Shown here piece by piece: positions 48,483 to 57,820 of a stretch of DNA of 64,000 nucleotides; position 1 is the first letter of the stretch, and every line of letters begins with the position of its first letter. The position numbers were made by a program, and so were the translations under genes. The notes beneath the pieces were generated by a model, which did not search any database, was not told where the DNA came from, and worked only from the letters and a program-made list of their open reading frames with translations. This DNA is from an uncultured Clostridia bacterium (GTDB lineage Bacteria; Bacillota; Clostridia; TANB77; CAG-508): contig CALXHF010000005.1 in NCBI GenBank assembly GCA_944388035.1, positions 42,580 to 106,579 of the forward strand, given 5' to 3'.

Positions 48483-48640
48483 TCAAATGGTAACAGATTG
48501 CTACCAGATGACTTCAAATTGTAGTCATCTGATACAAATAAACTGTTAAGTATTACTAACAAGTTGGTAACAATTTGTAGCCAACTGAAAAAAGTTCTAA
48601 GATTTCAAGAAATGACTTGAAATTCTGGGACTTTTTATAT
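48483..48640 (+). repeat. Array of palindromic cassettes resembling the Bro-N variable site
   Basis: No intact gene (48474-48707). Successive inverted repeats read, in two frames, as MVTDCYQM, TSNCSHL, LLSITNKL, VTICSQLKK and ISRNDLKF. Each resembles the variable stretch of Bro-N proteins (VSEKIGQLKL at 47785; LVSNTNQLKM in the 39423 remnant). AGATTTCAAG occurs at 48600-48609 and also at 47543-47552, flanking the gene. Confidence 0.55.
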
Positions 48641-48707
48641 ATAATAGCAACAATAAAATAATAGATTAAAGAAAATGTTATTGATACATTACAAATGGAG
48701 GTGCAAA

Positions 48708-50351
48708 ATGAAAAAGTCTAATGAAGAAAAAAGAGTTGTAATTTATTGCAGAGAAAGTAGAGACGACTATGGCGAAAACTATGAAAGAATCGAAACACAA
48801 AGAGATTTACTTATAAAATATTGTAAAGGTCATGGATATACAAATATAGTAGATATTATAATGGATGATGACAAAAGTGGTACAGATTTTAGTAGATTTG
48901 ATGATATAAGAGAAAGAGCCAAAAATAAAGAAATAGATGTAATCGGTTTTAAAAACTCTGCAAGACTTGGAAGAAATCAAAAAGAGGCATTAGACTTTGT
49001 AGAATACTTAGAAGAACAAGGCGTAGAAATAATATTTGAAGATGAACAATATAATGAGGAAATGTTTGGACTATATGCGTGGTTTAATGAGAGAAGAGCA
49101 AGAGATGATAGTAAAAATATAAGAAGAAATTTAAGACATAAAATAGAAGAAGGAGATTTACTCGTGAAAGCAATTTATGGATATAACAAAGATGGAAAAA
49201 AATTAGTAATAAATGAAGAAACAGCTCCAGTTGTAAAAGAAATATTTGAACTATATTCTAAAGACTGGGGGTATCAAAAGATTGCAACATATCTAAATAA
49301 AAAAGGAATACCAACACCATCTCAAAGCAGAAATTTTGCAAATGCAAAACAAACTGCAAATTGGAAAGCACAGCATATAGTACGAATTTTAGATGATAGA
49401 AGATATATTGGAGATTATGTAGGGGGACATACTGAAAAAGTAAGTTTTAAATCTAAAAAAACAAGAGTAAAAGATGAGTCAGAATGGACTATAATTGAAA
49501 ACCATCATGAGCCAATTATTGATAAAGAACTATTTGAAAAAGTACAAAAAATTAGAAAGAAAAGAAAAAAAGAAAGTGATAAATATAATAATGGATTCAA
49601 ATTTGTAGATGTAGAAAACAATTTATATTCAGGACTTTTGTATTGTGGAAGATGTGGAACTGCAATGTATAAAAGAAAAGGAACAAGTGGTACAAGAAAA
49701 AGACCAGATAGTTATTTATGTAAAAAATATAGCAATGAAGGTGCTATAAAAGATATAAGACCAGATTATGGTTGCAAACCACACAGAATAAGAATAGAAT
49801 ATTTAGACCAAATCGTAAATGCTTATATAGATAACTTAATTAGCAATCCAGAATTTAAAGATTTTGTAATGAATAATGTAAAAGCAATTAATACAAATAA
49901 AGTTACTTTAGAAAAAGACTTAAATAAATATAAGCAAACGATAGAAAAATTAGAAAAACAATTCAAGCAAGTATATGAAGATAAGTTAAATGACTTAATT
50001 CCAGAATTTATATATAAAGACAAAAAGCAAGAATTAGAAAAGAAGTTAAAAAATGAAAAAGAAAAATTAGATGAAATACAAACAAAATTTAATACATTAA
50101 ATAAATTAGAAGATAAAGAAGATTTAATCTTTAAAGCAATAGATGATATCAAAAAAGATGGACTAACAAAAGAAGAACTATCAAGATTATTTGATAAAAT
50201 TGTAGTATTTGATCCAAAAGAAATAACAAAGGAACAGAAAGAAGAATATAACTTAAATGATGAAATGTATAAAGAACTCTATGAAAATGGAGGTCTAGCA
50301 TTCCATTTGAAGTTTATGTATCCACAAACTATCACAAACAGGAGGATGTGA
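48708..50351 (+). CDS. Large serine recombinase, integrase of the element
   Basis: 547 residues. Resolvase domain with catalytic Ser in YCRESRDD and the R-rich NSARLGRNQKEALDF; recombinase domain (KKLVINEETAPVVKEIFELY ... RYIGDYVGGHTE); zinc ribbon YCGRCGTAMYK...YLCKKYSN; then a coiled coil (about 415-490). The gene runs to the element's right end: its last codons (YPQTITNRRM stop) overlap attR, and GGATGTGA belongs to murA. In the excised circle the frame would instead continue 28 codons from 40112. Start ATG after GGAGGTG. Confidence 0.93.
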   Translation: MKKSNEEKRVVIYCRESRDDYGENYERIETQRDLLIKYCKGHGYTNIVDIIMDDDKSGTDFSRFDDIRERAKNKEIDVIGFKNSARLGRNQKEALDFVEYLEEQGVEIIFEDEQYNEEMFGLYAWFNERRARDDSKNIRRNLRHKIEEGDLLVKAIYGYNKDGKKLVINEETAPVVKEIFELYSKDWGYQKIATYLNKKGIPTPSQSRNFANAKQTANWKAQHIVRILDDRRYIGDYVGGHTEKVSFKSKKTRVKDESEWTIIENHHEPIIDKELFEKVQKIRKKRKKESDKYNNGFKFVDVENNLYSGLLYCGRCGTAMYKRKGTSGTRKRPDSYLCKKYSNEGAIKDIRPDYGCKPHRIRIEYLDQIVNAYIDNLISNPEFKDFVMNNVKAINTNKVTLEKDLNKYKQTIEKLEKQFKQVYEDKLNDLIPEFIYKDKKQELEKKLKNEKEKLDEIQTKFNTLNKLEDKEDLIFKAIDDIKKDGLTKEELSRLFDKIVVFDPKEITKEQKEEYNLNDEMYKELYENGGLAFHLKFMYPQTITNRRM

Positions 50352-50356
50352 TATTG
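50335..50356 (+). mobile_element. attR of the integrated element
   Basis: Element sequence ATCACAAACAGG joins murA sequence AGGATGTGATATTGG. The shared CAGG is at 50339-50342. Confidence 0.75.
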
Positions 50357-51256
50357 GAACAAGACCAATAGAGTTACATTTAAAAGCATTTGAAAAATTA
50401 GGAATAAATATTAATAAAAACTATGGAAATATAGAGTGCTTTTGTGATAAAATAGTAGGGGAAAAAATAGACTTGGATTTTCCAAGTGTTCGGAGCTACT
50501 GAAAATGCTATACTTGCAAGTGTTTTACAAGAAGGAACAACAATAATAAACAATGCAGCAAGAGAACCAGAAATAATTGATTTGCAAAATTTCTTAAATA
50601 AAATGGGAGCAAAAGTTAAAGGAGCAGGAACAAGTAATATAGAAATACAAGGTGTAAAAAACTTAAAAGATGTTAGTTATAATATAATGCCAGATAGAAT
50701 AGAAACAGGAACATTTCTTTGTTTAGCAGCAATAAATAGAACAAATTTATTAATTAAAAATGCAGACGCAAACCATATAACACCTGTAATTAATAAATTA
50801 GAAGAAATGGGTTGTAGTTTAAAGGTAGATAAAACCGAAATAGAAATAAATGCACCCAAAAAATTAAAAGCAATAGATATTAAAACAATGCCATATCCAG
50901 GTTTTCCAACAGATATGCAACAAATATTTATAACATTACTTACAACAGTTAAAGGTACTTCAATAGTTGTCGAAAATATATTTGAAAATAGATATAGATT
51001 TACACAAGAATTAGTAAGGATGGGAGCAAAAATAACAATTGAAGGAAAAACAGCAGTAGTAAAAGGTGTAAAAAAATTATATGGAGCAAATGTGAAAGCA
51101 GAAGATTTAAGAGGAGGAGCATCGCTTGTTTTAGCAGGAAGTGTGGCAAAAGGAACAACAAAAATAGAAAATATAGAATATATTTTAAGAGGTTATGAAA
51201 ATTTTATAGATAAACTTAAAAAAATAGGGCTAGATATAGAATTAATTAAGGGGTAA
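50343..51256 (+). CDS. murA: MurA, 3' part, with +1 site
   Basis: Continues the 5' part at GGCDIGTRPIELHLKAFEKLG. After skipping C50491 it reads LDFPSVGATENAILASVLQ, then GTFLCLAA, PGFPTDMQQIFITLL and ENRYRFTQELVRMGA, RGGASLVLAG, all canonical MurA motifs (fosfomycin-target EPSP-synthase fold). In the integrated state it has no start or promoter of its own unless the element provides them. So this murA copy needs both excision and a +1 shift; a second MurA may exist elsewhere. The end overlaps a hairpin. Confidence 0.9.
50491..50494 (+). other. +1 CGGN-Gly site 11 (MurA)
   Basis: Context GTT-C-GGA. Skipping C50491 gives FPSVGATENA, an invariant MurA motif. Confidence 0.97.
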
Positions 51257-51267
51257 GCCCTTAATTT
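51244..51267 (+). terminator. Hairpin at the end of murA
   Basis: AATTAAGGG/CCCTTAATT arms around the stop codon, then TTTTC. Possibly an attenuator before divIB. Confidence 0.55.
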
Positions 51268-51299
51268 TCTAGATACTTGTCCAAAAGGAGGGCTTTAAA

Positions 51300-52307
51300 T
51301 TGCCAAAAAAGACAAAAGAAATAAACCCATATTTTAGTGAATCTGATAAACATCAAGAGACAATTGAAGAAATGATGAAAAGAAAGAAACAAAAAGAACG
51401 TGAAAAAAGAATAAAACAAAGAAAACAAGAAGAATTAAAAAAAGAAGAAAAAGATGAAAAATTTGAATTAGATACAGATTCAGTAATTAATATGACAAAT
51501 AGAAACAAAATAAAAAAGGATGAGGAGCAAAGAAAAAAAATATCAAAGCAGGAAAAGAAAAGAAGAAAAAGACTAAAAAAAATAAAATTTTTCTTGAAAA
51601 TGTTCTTGTTAATAGGAATAATTGTAGGTTCTTGTGTATTTGCATTTACATCACCAATTTTTAACATAAAAAACATAAATGTTGTGAATAATGTAACAAT
51701 ACCAAGTGATACAATAATAAGTTTATCAGGGTTAAAAACAGATGAAAATATATTCAAGTTTTATAAAGGCAATGTAATACAAAAAATAAAAGAAAACCCA
51801 TATGTAGAAAATATTGAAATACATAGAAAATTACCATCAACTATTGAAATAGATGTAACAGAAAGAGTTGCAACATATAATATAGATTATATGGGAAAAT
51901 ATGCTTATATAAATACACAAGGTTATATCTTAGAAATATCTGAAGATAGTAAAAATATGCCAATAATACAAGGAGCTACAACTAAAGAAGAAGAAATAGT
52001 ACCAGGAAAAAGGCTTAATAATGATGATTTAAAGAAGCTAGAAGAAGTAATAAAAATAATGAATTCGACAAAAGAAGCAGGAATAGATGGACAAGTCGAA
52101 ACAATTGACATAAGCGATGAAAAGAATTATAGTATATATCTAAGAGATGAGAAAAAAAGAGTATATCTAGGTGATAGTAGTAATTTAAGTAATAAAATGC
52201 TATATGTTCAATCTATAATAGAAAAGGAAAAAGATAAGGAAGGGGATATATTTGTAAATGGAGATTTAAATAATGGTTTCCATCCATATTTCAGAGAAAA
52301 AGTTTAA
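51300..52307 (+). CDS. ftsQ: Cell-division protein DivIB/FtsQ
   Basis: 335 residues. A Lys/Glu-rich cytoplasmic tail of about 95 residues, one membrane helix (FFLKMFLLIGIIVGSCVFAF), then the POTRA domain (FNIKNINVVNNVTIPSDTIISLSGL ... NPYVENIEIHRKLPSTIEIDVTER) and beta domain. A divisome component. Start TTG after AAGGAGGGC. murA-ftsQ-ftsA-ftsZ order is typical. Confidence 0.9.
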   Translation: MPKKTKEINPYFSESDKHQETIEEMMKRKKQKEREKRIKQRKQEELKKEEKDEKFELDTDSVINMTNRNKIKKDEEQRKKISKQEKKRRKRLKKIKFFLKMFLLIGIIVGSCVFAFTSPIFNIKNINVVNNVTIPSDTIISLSGLKTDENIFKFYKGNVIQKIKENPYVENIEIHRKLPSTIEIDVTERVATYNIDYMGKYAYINTQGYILEISEDSKNMPIIQGATTKEEEIVPGKRLNNDDLKKLEEVIKIMNSTKEAGIDGQVETIDISDEKNYSIYLRDEKKRVYLGDSSNLSNKMLYVQSIIEKEKDKEGDIFVNGDLNNGFHPYFREKV

Positions 52308-52319
52308 GGAGTTGAGAAT

Positions 52320-53036
52320 ATGCAAAATAAAAAAGTAATCGCAATAGTATTAGGAATAATGTGTTTTGCTCTAACTTGTGGAATTTGCATCCAAATGAAA
52401 ACAGTAAGAGGAACAAATTCAACAGTTAGTAATGATTACGAAGAAAATAATTTAAGAGCAGAAGTATTAAGGTATAAAGAAAGATATGATAATAAAGTAG
52501 AAGATTTGGAAAAAGCAGAGGCAGAACTAGAAAAAGAAAGAGAAAGTGCAACTAAAAACGATACAGCCCTAAAAGAAAAAGAACAAGAAATTACAAATGG
52601 AAATAAAATTATAGGTTTAACAGAAGTAACAGGACCAGGAGTAATTGTAACTTTAGGAGATAGCAAAAAAGATGCAAGTACAAGTTTAGATCCAAGTATG
52701 CTTTTAGTACACGATACAGATGTTTTAAGTGTAATAAATGAACTAAAAAATGCAGGAGCAGAGGCAATATCAATTAATGACCAAAGATTAATTTCAACAA
52801 GTGGAATAATTTGCGGTGGGAATATTATAGAAATAAATGGAGAAAAAGTAGGAGCACCTTTTGAAATAAAAGCGATTGGCTTACCAGAACAATTAGCAGC
52901 ATTAGATAGACCAAATGGATATTTAGATATTTTAAGAGGTTGGAGTATAGAAGTAAAATTCGAGAAATCAAATAATATTACAATACCTAAATATACAGGG
53001 ACATTTACATATGAATATGCAAAACCAGTAGAATAG
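52320..53036 (+). CDS. DUF881 protein (YlxW/YlxX family), 238 aa
   Basis: N-terminal membrane helix (VIAIVLGIMCFALTCGICIQ), coiled coil (about 45-95), then the DUF881 domain with GLTEVTGPGVIVTLGDS, LLVHDTDVLSVINELKNAGAEAISINDQRL and GLPEQLAALDRPNGYL. Function unknown; always encoded near ftsQ and sbp in Clostridia. Paralogous to the next gene. Confidence 0.85.
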   Translation: MQNKKVIAIVLGIMCFALTCGICIQMKTVRGTNSTVSNDYEENNLRAEVLRYKERYDNKVEDLEKAEAELEKERESATKNDTALKEKEQEITNGNKIIGLTEVTGPGVIVTLGDSKKDASTSLDPSMLLVHDTDVLSVINELKNAGAEAISINDQRLISTSGIICGGNIIEINGEKVGAPFEIKAIGLPEQLAALDRPNGYLDILRGWSIEVKFEKSNNITIPKYTGTFTYEYAKPVE

Positions 53037-53048
53037 AGGAGGGCTTAA

Positions 53049-53759
53049 ATGAAAACAAAAATGAAAAAAGGAAAAATAACAATGATAATAACAGCAGGTA
53101 TTGCTTGTTTTGTTCTTGTATTAGTTATGACAATGCAATTTAAGATTGTAAATGAAGCTGATATAACTTCAATAGAAAATATGAGAAAAACAGAATTAAG
53201 TACAGAACTTGCTAATTGGAAGACGAGATATGATGAAGTAAATAAACAATATGAAGAAACTATCTCAATGATAGAAGAATATAAGAATAACAAAGAATCA
53301 AATGAACAAACAAATTCTTTAATGGATGAGGAATTAAAGCAAATAAATATGACTCTAGGAAAAGTAGATGTAGAAGGTGAAGGAATAACGATTTTAATAA
53401 ATGAAACTAATAATGAAGAAGTAGAAAAAATAACATCTGATGATTTATTATTAATTGTAAATGCTTTGAAACTTGCAGGAGCAGAAGCCATATCAATAAA
53501 TGACCAAAGAATAATTAATATGAGTGATATAGTTTATATAGATGCGGCAGGAATTATCAGGGTAAATGGAGAAAGAATACTTGCACCATATACAATAAAG
53601 GCAATAGGAGATTCTGATTATTTAGAAAGTTCTTTAATTGGTAATGGTGGAGTTGTAGATGATATGAAGAAAAAAGAACAAGATGTAAATATACAAAAAA
53701 GTAACAATATAACTATTTATAAATATAATGGTGAAATTGATACAAAATATATGGAATAG
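53049..53759 (+). CDS. DUF881 protein (YlxW/YlxX family), 236 aa
   Basis: Second tandem DUF881 gene: membrane helix (MIITAGIACFVLVLVMTMQF), coiled coil, then VDVEGEGITILINE, LLLIVNALKLAGAEAISINDQRI and APYTIKAIGDSDYLES. Shares the AGAEAISINDQR motif with its neighbour 12 bp upstream. Expected to sit on the outer side of the membrane. Confidence 0.85.
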   Translation: MKTKMKKGKITMIITAGIACFVLVLVMTMQFKIVNEADITSIENMRKTELSTELANWKTRYDEVNKQYEETISMIEEYKNNKESNEQTNSLMDEELKQINMTLGKVDVEGEGITILINETNNEEVEKITSDDLLLIVNALKLAGAEAISINDQRIINMSDIVYIDAAGIIRVNGERILAPYTIKAIGDSDYLESSLIGNGGVVDDMKKKEQDVNIQKSNNITIYKYNGEIDTKYME

Positions 53760-53771
53760 GAGGAATTGAAA

Positions 53772-54182
53772 ATGATTTTCATAGCAATATTAATAGGATG
53801 TATATTAGGAGCATTAATTGGTTTGAATGCACCAATGATTTCATATACATATTCAAGTTATTTAGCAATTGCGGTAATTGCAGCACTAGACTCTGTATTT
53901 GGAGGAATAACATCTGTTATAAACAAAAACTTTGATTTAAAAATATTTGTAACAGGTTTTTTTGGAAACGCAATACTTGCAATACTTTTAACAATATTAG
54001 GACAAAGATTAAATGTAGACATATATTTAGCTGCAATAGTTGTATTTGTAGGAAGGATGTTTATAAATTTAGCAATTATAAGAAGATACTATGTCGATAA
54101 ATGGAGTAAAAAAGTCGAAGAGATAAAAAATAAAAAAATAGAAAATAAAAAAACAGTTGAGATAAAAGTAGAAGAAAAGTAG
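53772..54182 (+). CDS. sbp: Small basic membrane protein (DUF1290, Sbp)
   Basis: 136 residues with three or four membrane helices (MIFIAILIGCILGALIGLN; YLAIAVIAALDSVFGGI) and a Lys-rich C-terminal tail. The position between ylxX-like and ftsA genes is diagnostic for Sbp. ATG 53772 preferred to the TTG six bases upstream, since AGGAGG then has 8-base spacing. Confidence 0.82.
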   Translation: MIFIAILIGCILGALIGLNAPMISYTYSSYLAIAVIAALDSVFGGITSVINKNFDLKIFVTGFFGNAILAILLTILGQRLNVDIYLAAIVVFVGRMFINLAIIRRYYVDKWSKKVEEIKNKKIENKKTVEIKVEEK

Positions 54183-54189
54183 TGTATAT

Positions 54190-54269
54190 ACATTGTTACA
54201 AAAATATTACAAAATTATTACAAAAATATAACAAATTCTATTGACATTTTTTTAAAAATGTAATATATA
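54190..54269 (+). promoter_or_regulatory. ftsA promoter with TTACAAAA direct repeats
   Basis: TTACAAAA-type repeats at about 10-11 bp spacing (54196-54235) lie just upstream of TTGACA (54241-54246), a 17-bp spacer and TATATA (54264-54269). Confidence 0.55.
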
Positions 54270-54309
54270 TACACTTAAGAAATTTAAACTAAAAATTGGA
54301 GGAATTAAC

Positions 54310-55539
54310 TTGGCAATAGGAGATATCATAGTAGGCGTTGATATTGGAACAAGTAAGGTTTGCACTGTTGTAGGAGAAGTAAACAACTTTGGACAAATAG
54401 AAACCATATGCAACACCTCTTATAAATGTAGTGGACTAAAGAAGGGAAAAATAATAAATGAAGATGAAATAATATTAAGCCTTGCAAAAACTATTAAAGA
54501 TGCCGAGGATGAAACAAACTTAAAAATAAATTCAGCATATGTAACAATTCCAGGCAAATATGTAACAATAGTACAAAATAGTATAACAAAAGAGGCAAAA
54601 GATAAATATGCTGGAATATCTGTAAGAGATGTACAAAATGCAATTATCCAAGTTAAAGATATAGAAATTCCAGATGGGAAAACATTAATAGATGTTGTTC
54701 CAGATAAAATTGTTTTAGATAATGGAACAGTAGTTAGTGACCCAGTAGGAAATTTAAGTGCAAGTTTTACAATTAGTGCACAAGTAATTTTAGCAGAGAA
54801 AGATTATGCAAGACAATTACACAATATATTTAAAAAAGCAGGACTTGAGATAGATGGAATAGTTCCAATAACATTAGCAGAAAGGAACTTGATTTTAGAC
54901 ACTAATGAGTTACATGATAATGTAATGCTTCTAGATATAGGAGCTGGTAATACTGATATAGGAGTATTTGAAGGTTCAACATTTTTATATACAAACTCTA
55001 TTCCATTAGGTGGAGATAATATAACAAATGATATTGCATTAGTGCTTAATATATCAGAAGAAGAAGCTGATAAACTAAAAAGACAATATGGACTAGCTTT
55101 AAAATCTTTTATAGATAATGATAATGATATTATTTTAAATACTTGCAAAGATAATTCAAAAAGTAAAATAATAAAGAGCTCAGAACTAATAGAAATAATA
55201 GAAGCTAGAATTGAAGAAATATTTACTATAATAAACAGAGATATAACAAATCATAATTTGAAACAAAAAATAAACAATGTTATATTAACAGGACAAGGAA
55301 TAGTAAATATAAATAAAAGTGATGTTGCTGGAAAGATTAATCTAAATATACCTGTTAAAATTTCAACAGGAAGAGCAATTAGCACAATAAAACCAATATA
55401 TAGAACAAGCTATGCTTTAGTTAGATATATTGCAGCAAGACCATTTGCAAAAACTGTGTCAAGTAGTATAGATACACAAGGAAATGAAAGTTTCATAAAA
55501 AATCTTTTTGAAAGAATAAAAGAATTTTTCTATTCATAA
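54310..55539 (+). CDS. ftsA: Cell-division protein FtsA
   Basis: 409 residues of the actin-like ATPase family: phosphate-1 loop VGVDIGTSKVCTVVGE, SHS2 insert (AYVTIPGKYVTIVQN), VMLLDIGAGNTDIGVF and VILTGQGIVNINKS. The C-terminal amphipathic tip FIKNLFERIKEFFYS should bind membrane. It tethers FtsZ. Start TTG after GGAGG. Directly precedes ftsZ. Confidence 0.92.
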   Translation: MAIGDIIVGVDIGTSKVCTVVGEVNNFGQIETICNTSYKCSGLKKGKIINEDEIILSLAKTIKDAEDETNLKINSAYVTIPGKYVTIVQNSITKEAKDKYAGISVRDVQNAIIQVKDIEIPDGKTLIDVVPDKIVLDNGTVVSDPVGNLSASFTISAQVILAEKDYARQLHNIFKKAGLEIDGIVPITLAERNLILDTNELHDNVMLLDIGAGNTDIGVFEGSTFLYTNSIPLGGDNITNDIALVLNISEEEADKLKRQYGLALKSFIDNDNDIILNTCKDNSKSKIIKSSELIEIIEARIEEIFTIINRDITNHNLKQKINNVILTGQGIVNINKSDVAGKINLNIPVKISTGRAISTIKPIYRTSYALVRYIAARPFAKTVSSSIDTQGNESFIKNLFERIKEFFYS

Positions 55540-55605
55540 TTTAGTTATTAATTTTAAATATAGGGGAAAATAAAAAAGGTATATAAGAAAGGGAGGAAAA
55601 GCTAA

Positions 55606-56730
55606 ATGATGGAATACAATAATGAAGATAACAATAATGTTACAATGATGGATGGAACAGCTACTATAAAAGTAATAGGAGTAGGTGGAGCAGGAAATAA
55701 TGCAGTAAACAGAATGATTGAAGCAGATATAAAAGGTGTAGATTTTATTGCAGTTAATACTGATAGACAAGCTCTTCAAATATCAAAAGCAAAAACAAAA
55801 ATACAAATTGGAGAGAAAATAACAAGAGGTTTAGGAGCAGGAGCTAACCCAGATATTGGAGCTCAAGCAGCAGAAGAGAGTAAAGCAGAAGTAGCAGAAG
55901 TATTAAGAGGAGCTGATATGGTATTTGTAACAGCCGGAATGGGTGGTGGAACAGGTACAGGAGCAGCACCAATAGTAGCACAAGCAGCTAAAGAAATGGG
56001 AATATTAACAATAGGAGTTGTAACAAAACCATTTACATTTGAAGGAAAGAAAAGATTATCACAAGCAGAACGTGGTATTGAAAGTTTAAAAGGAAAAGTA
56101 GATACATTAGTAGTAATACCAAATGATAAATTATTACAAATAGTAGATCGCAAAACATCAATAATAGAAGCGTTTAAAATGGCAGATGATGTATTAAGAC
56201 AAGGTGTACAAGGTATATCTGATTTAATTGCTATTCCAGGTTTAGTAAACTTAGACTTTGCAGATGTTAAAACAATAATGTTAAATCAAGGTATGGCACA
56301 TATGGGAGTTGGTAGTGCTTCAGGAGAAAATAGAGCAGAAGATGCAGCAAAAGAAGCAATACAAAGTCCATTACTTGAAACATCAATAGAAGGAGCAAAA
56401 GGTGTTATTATAAACATCACAGGTGGAGATAATTTAGGTTTACACGAAGTAAATACAGCAGCAGAATTAGTACAAAGAAGTGTAGATCCAGAAGCAAATA
56501 TTATATTTGGTACAGTAACAGATGAAACAATGGGTGATGAAATAAGAATAACAGTAATTGCTACAGGTTTTGAAAAAAATGAACCAATCTCAAGTATAGG
56601 TGTAGATAATATAGTATCAAAAACTTGGGAAAAGAAAGTAAATTCAATACCAGCAAGTCATGAAACAAACTCATCATCAAATGATTTAGATATACCAGCT
56701 TTCTTAAGAAAGAATAGAAATAAAAATTAA
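55606..56730 (+). CDS. ftsZ: Cell-division GTPase FtsZ
   Basis: 374 residues. Tubulin signature [28 protein letters not shown] at the start, DFADVKTIM synergy loop and a C-terminal [11 protein letters not shown] peptide that contacts FtsA. It forms the Z ring. Start ATG after GGGAGG. Rho-independent terminator downstream. Confidence 0.98.
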   Translation: MMEYNNEDNNNVTMMDGTATIKVIGVGGAGNNAVNRMIEADIKGVDFIAVNTDRQALQISKAKTKIQIGEKITRGLGAGANPDIGAQAAEESKAEVAEVLRGADMVFVTAGMGGGTGTGAAPIVAQAAKEMGILTIGVVTKPFTFEGKKRLSQAERGIESLKGKVDTLVVIPNDKLLQIVDRKTSIIEAFKMADDVLRQGVQGISDLIAIPGLVNLDFADVKTIMLNQGMAHMGVGSASGENRAEDAAKEAIQSPLLETSIEGAKGVIINITGGDNLGLHEVNTAAELVQRSVDPEANIIFGTVTDETMGDEIRITVIATGFEKNEPISSIGVDNIVSKTWEKKVNSIPASHETNSSSNDLDIPAFLRKNRNKN

Positions 56731-56794
56731 CAATAAAAAACATAAAATTATATTAATAAAAAAGAATAATAAAAATAAAACATTTATTATAAAA

Positions 56795-56829
56795 GAAATA
56801 ATCGAAAATACTCGATTATTTCTTTTTTT
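56795..56829 (+). terminator. Terminator of ftsZ
   Basis: GAAATAATCGA/TCGATTATTTC arms followed by TTTTTTT. Confidence 0.9.
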
Positions 56830-56892
56830 CGCATATAAGAAAAGACAAATTTTTTAAAATTAAAATAGTAGAATAATAGAGCAGGTGATTAT

Positions 56893-57786
56893 ATGACCAT
56901 TTATATAGATGTGGTGTTAATAGAAAATTTGATAATGAATTATATTATTTTACTAGCGACAGGTATGATATTAAAAATAAAGATTAAACATATAAGACTG
57001 ATAATAGGAAGTTTGTTAGGTGCGATATATACAATAATAGGATACATTGGAATACTTGAAATATATTCAAGTTTTATATTAAAAATTATTTTATCAATTA
57101 TGATAGTTTATATTGCATATTATCCACAGTCATTAAAGAAAATGTGGAAAGAATTATTATTTTTCTATTTAACATCATTTGTATTTGGAGGAGTTGCATT
57201 TTCGTTAATTTATATAGTAAAACCACAAGAAATAATTATGAAAAATGGTTTGTTTCTAGGTACATATCCATTAAAGACAGTGATTTTAGGAGCAATAGTA
57301 GCATTTGTAATTATAATTACATCATTTAAAATAATAAAAAATAAAATAAGTAAAAAAGATTTAATTTGTGAAATTACAGTAGAAATAGAAAATAGGAAAA
57401 TAACAACAAAAGCATTAATAGATACAGGAAATATGCTTAAAGAACCAATAACCAATACACCTGTTGTGGTCATAGAACATACACTTTTATATGATGTGAT
57501 ACCAAAAGAAATATTAAATCATCTAGAAGAAATAATAGGAGGTGATTTTGAGAAAATACCAGAAGATATTAAAAATAAATATGTTTCAAAACTAAAGTTA
57601 ATACCATATTCATCACTTGGAAAACAAAATGGAATGTTACTAGGAATAAAAGCAAAAAAATTAACAATAGTAAAAGGAGAAGAAAAAGATAAAGTTGAAA
57701 AAGAAAATATAATTTTAGGAATTTATGATAAATCATTAACTAAAAAAGGTGAATATAGAGCAATAATTGGTATGGAATTTGTTTAA
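56893..57786 (+). CDS. spoIIGA: Sporulation sigma-E processing peptidase SpoIIGA
   Basis: 297 residues. Five N-terminal membrane helices (from [20 protein letters not shown] to about residue 155), then an aspartic-protease domain with [12 protein letters not shown] (DTG catalytic motif) and GVIIGM-like AIIGMEFV at the end. It removes the SigE pro-sequence at the sporulation septum. Upstream of sigE as always; the transcript probably covers both. Confidence 0.93.
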   Translation: MTIYIDVVLIENLIMNYIILLATGMILKIKIKHIRLIIGSLLGAIYTIIGYIGILEIYSSFILKIILSIMIVYIAYYPQSLKKMWKELLFFYLTSFVFGGVAFSLIYIVKPQEIIMKNGLFLGTYPLKTVILGAIVAFVIIITSFKIIKNKISKKDLICEITVEIENRKITTKALIDTGNMLKEPITNTPVVVIEHTLLYDVIPKEILNHLEEIIGGDFEKIPEDIKNKYVSKLKLIPYSSLGKQNGMLLGIKAKKLTIVKGEEKDKVEKENIILGIYDKSLTKKGEYRAIIGMEFV

Positions 57787-57820
57787 AGAAACATATGCAA
57801 AAGGAGATGAAAGCTTAATT

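Larger units (their letters stand above)
40110..50342 (+). mobile_element. Mobilizable element integrated into murA by a large serine recombinase (about 10.2 kb)
   Basis: The boundaries follow from murA: PG at 40110 and GGCDIGTRP at 50341 restore the gene when joined. Content: recombinase 3'-tail fragment, HEPN-like protein, helix-turn-helix protein, palindrome-rich oriT candidate, MobV relaxase, RHH protein, prepilin-like protein, zinc-finger protein, Bro-N protein and serine recombinase at the right end. It has a relaxase but no conjugation machinery, so it should be mobilised by a helper. Two of its genes use CGGN-Gly sites, so it shares the host's decoding. Confidence 0.85.

Noticed and set aside
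48483-48640. CRISPR-like array
   Set aside because: The palindromes differ from one another and there are no identical repeats or regular spacers.
39771-51256. Murein gene split as an assembly artefact
   Set aside because: The inserted DNA carries a coherent mobilizable element with an integrase at one end and CAGG at both junctions, and the murA frame closes exactly on joining.
56830-56892. Possible Spo0A box upstream of spoIIGA
   Set aside because: AGACAAATTTT only loosely fits the reverse of the Spo0A consensus; not enough to claim a site.
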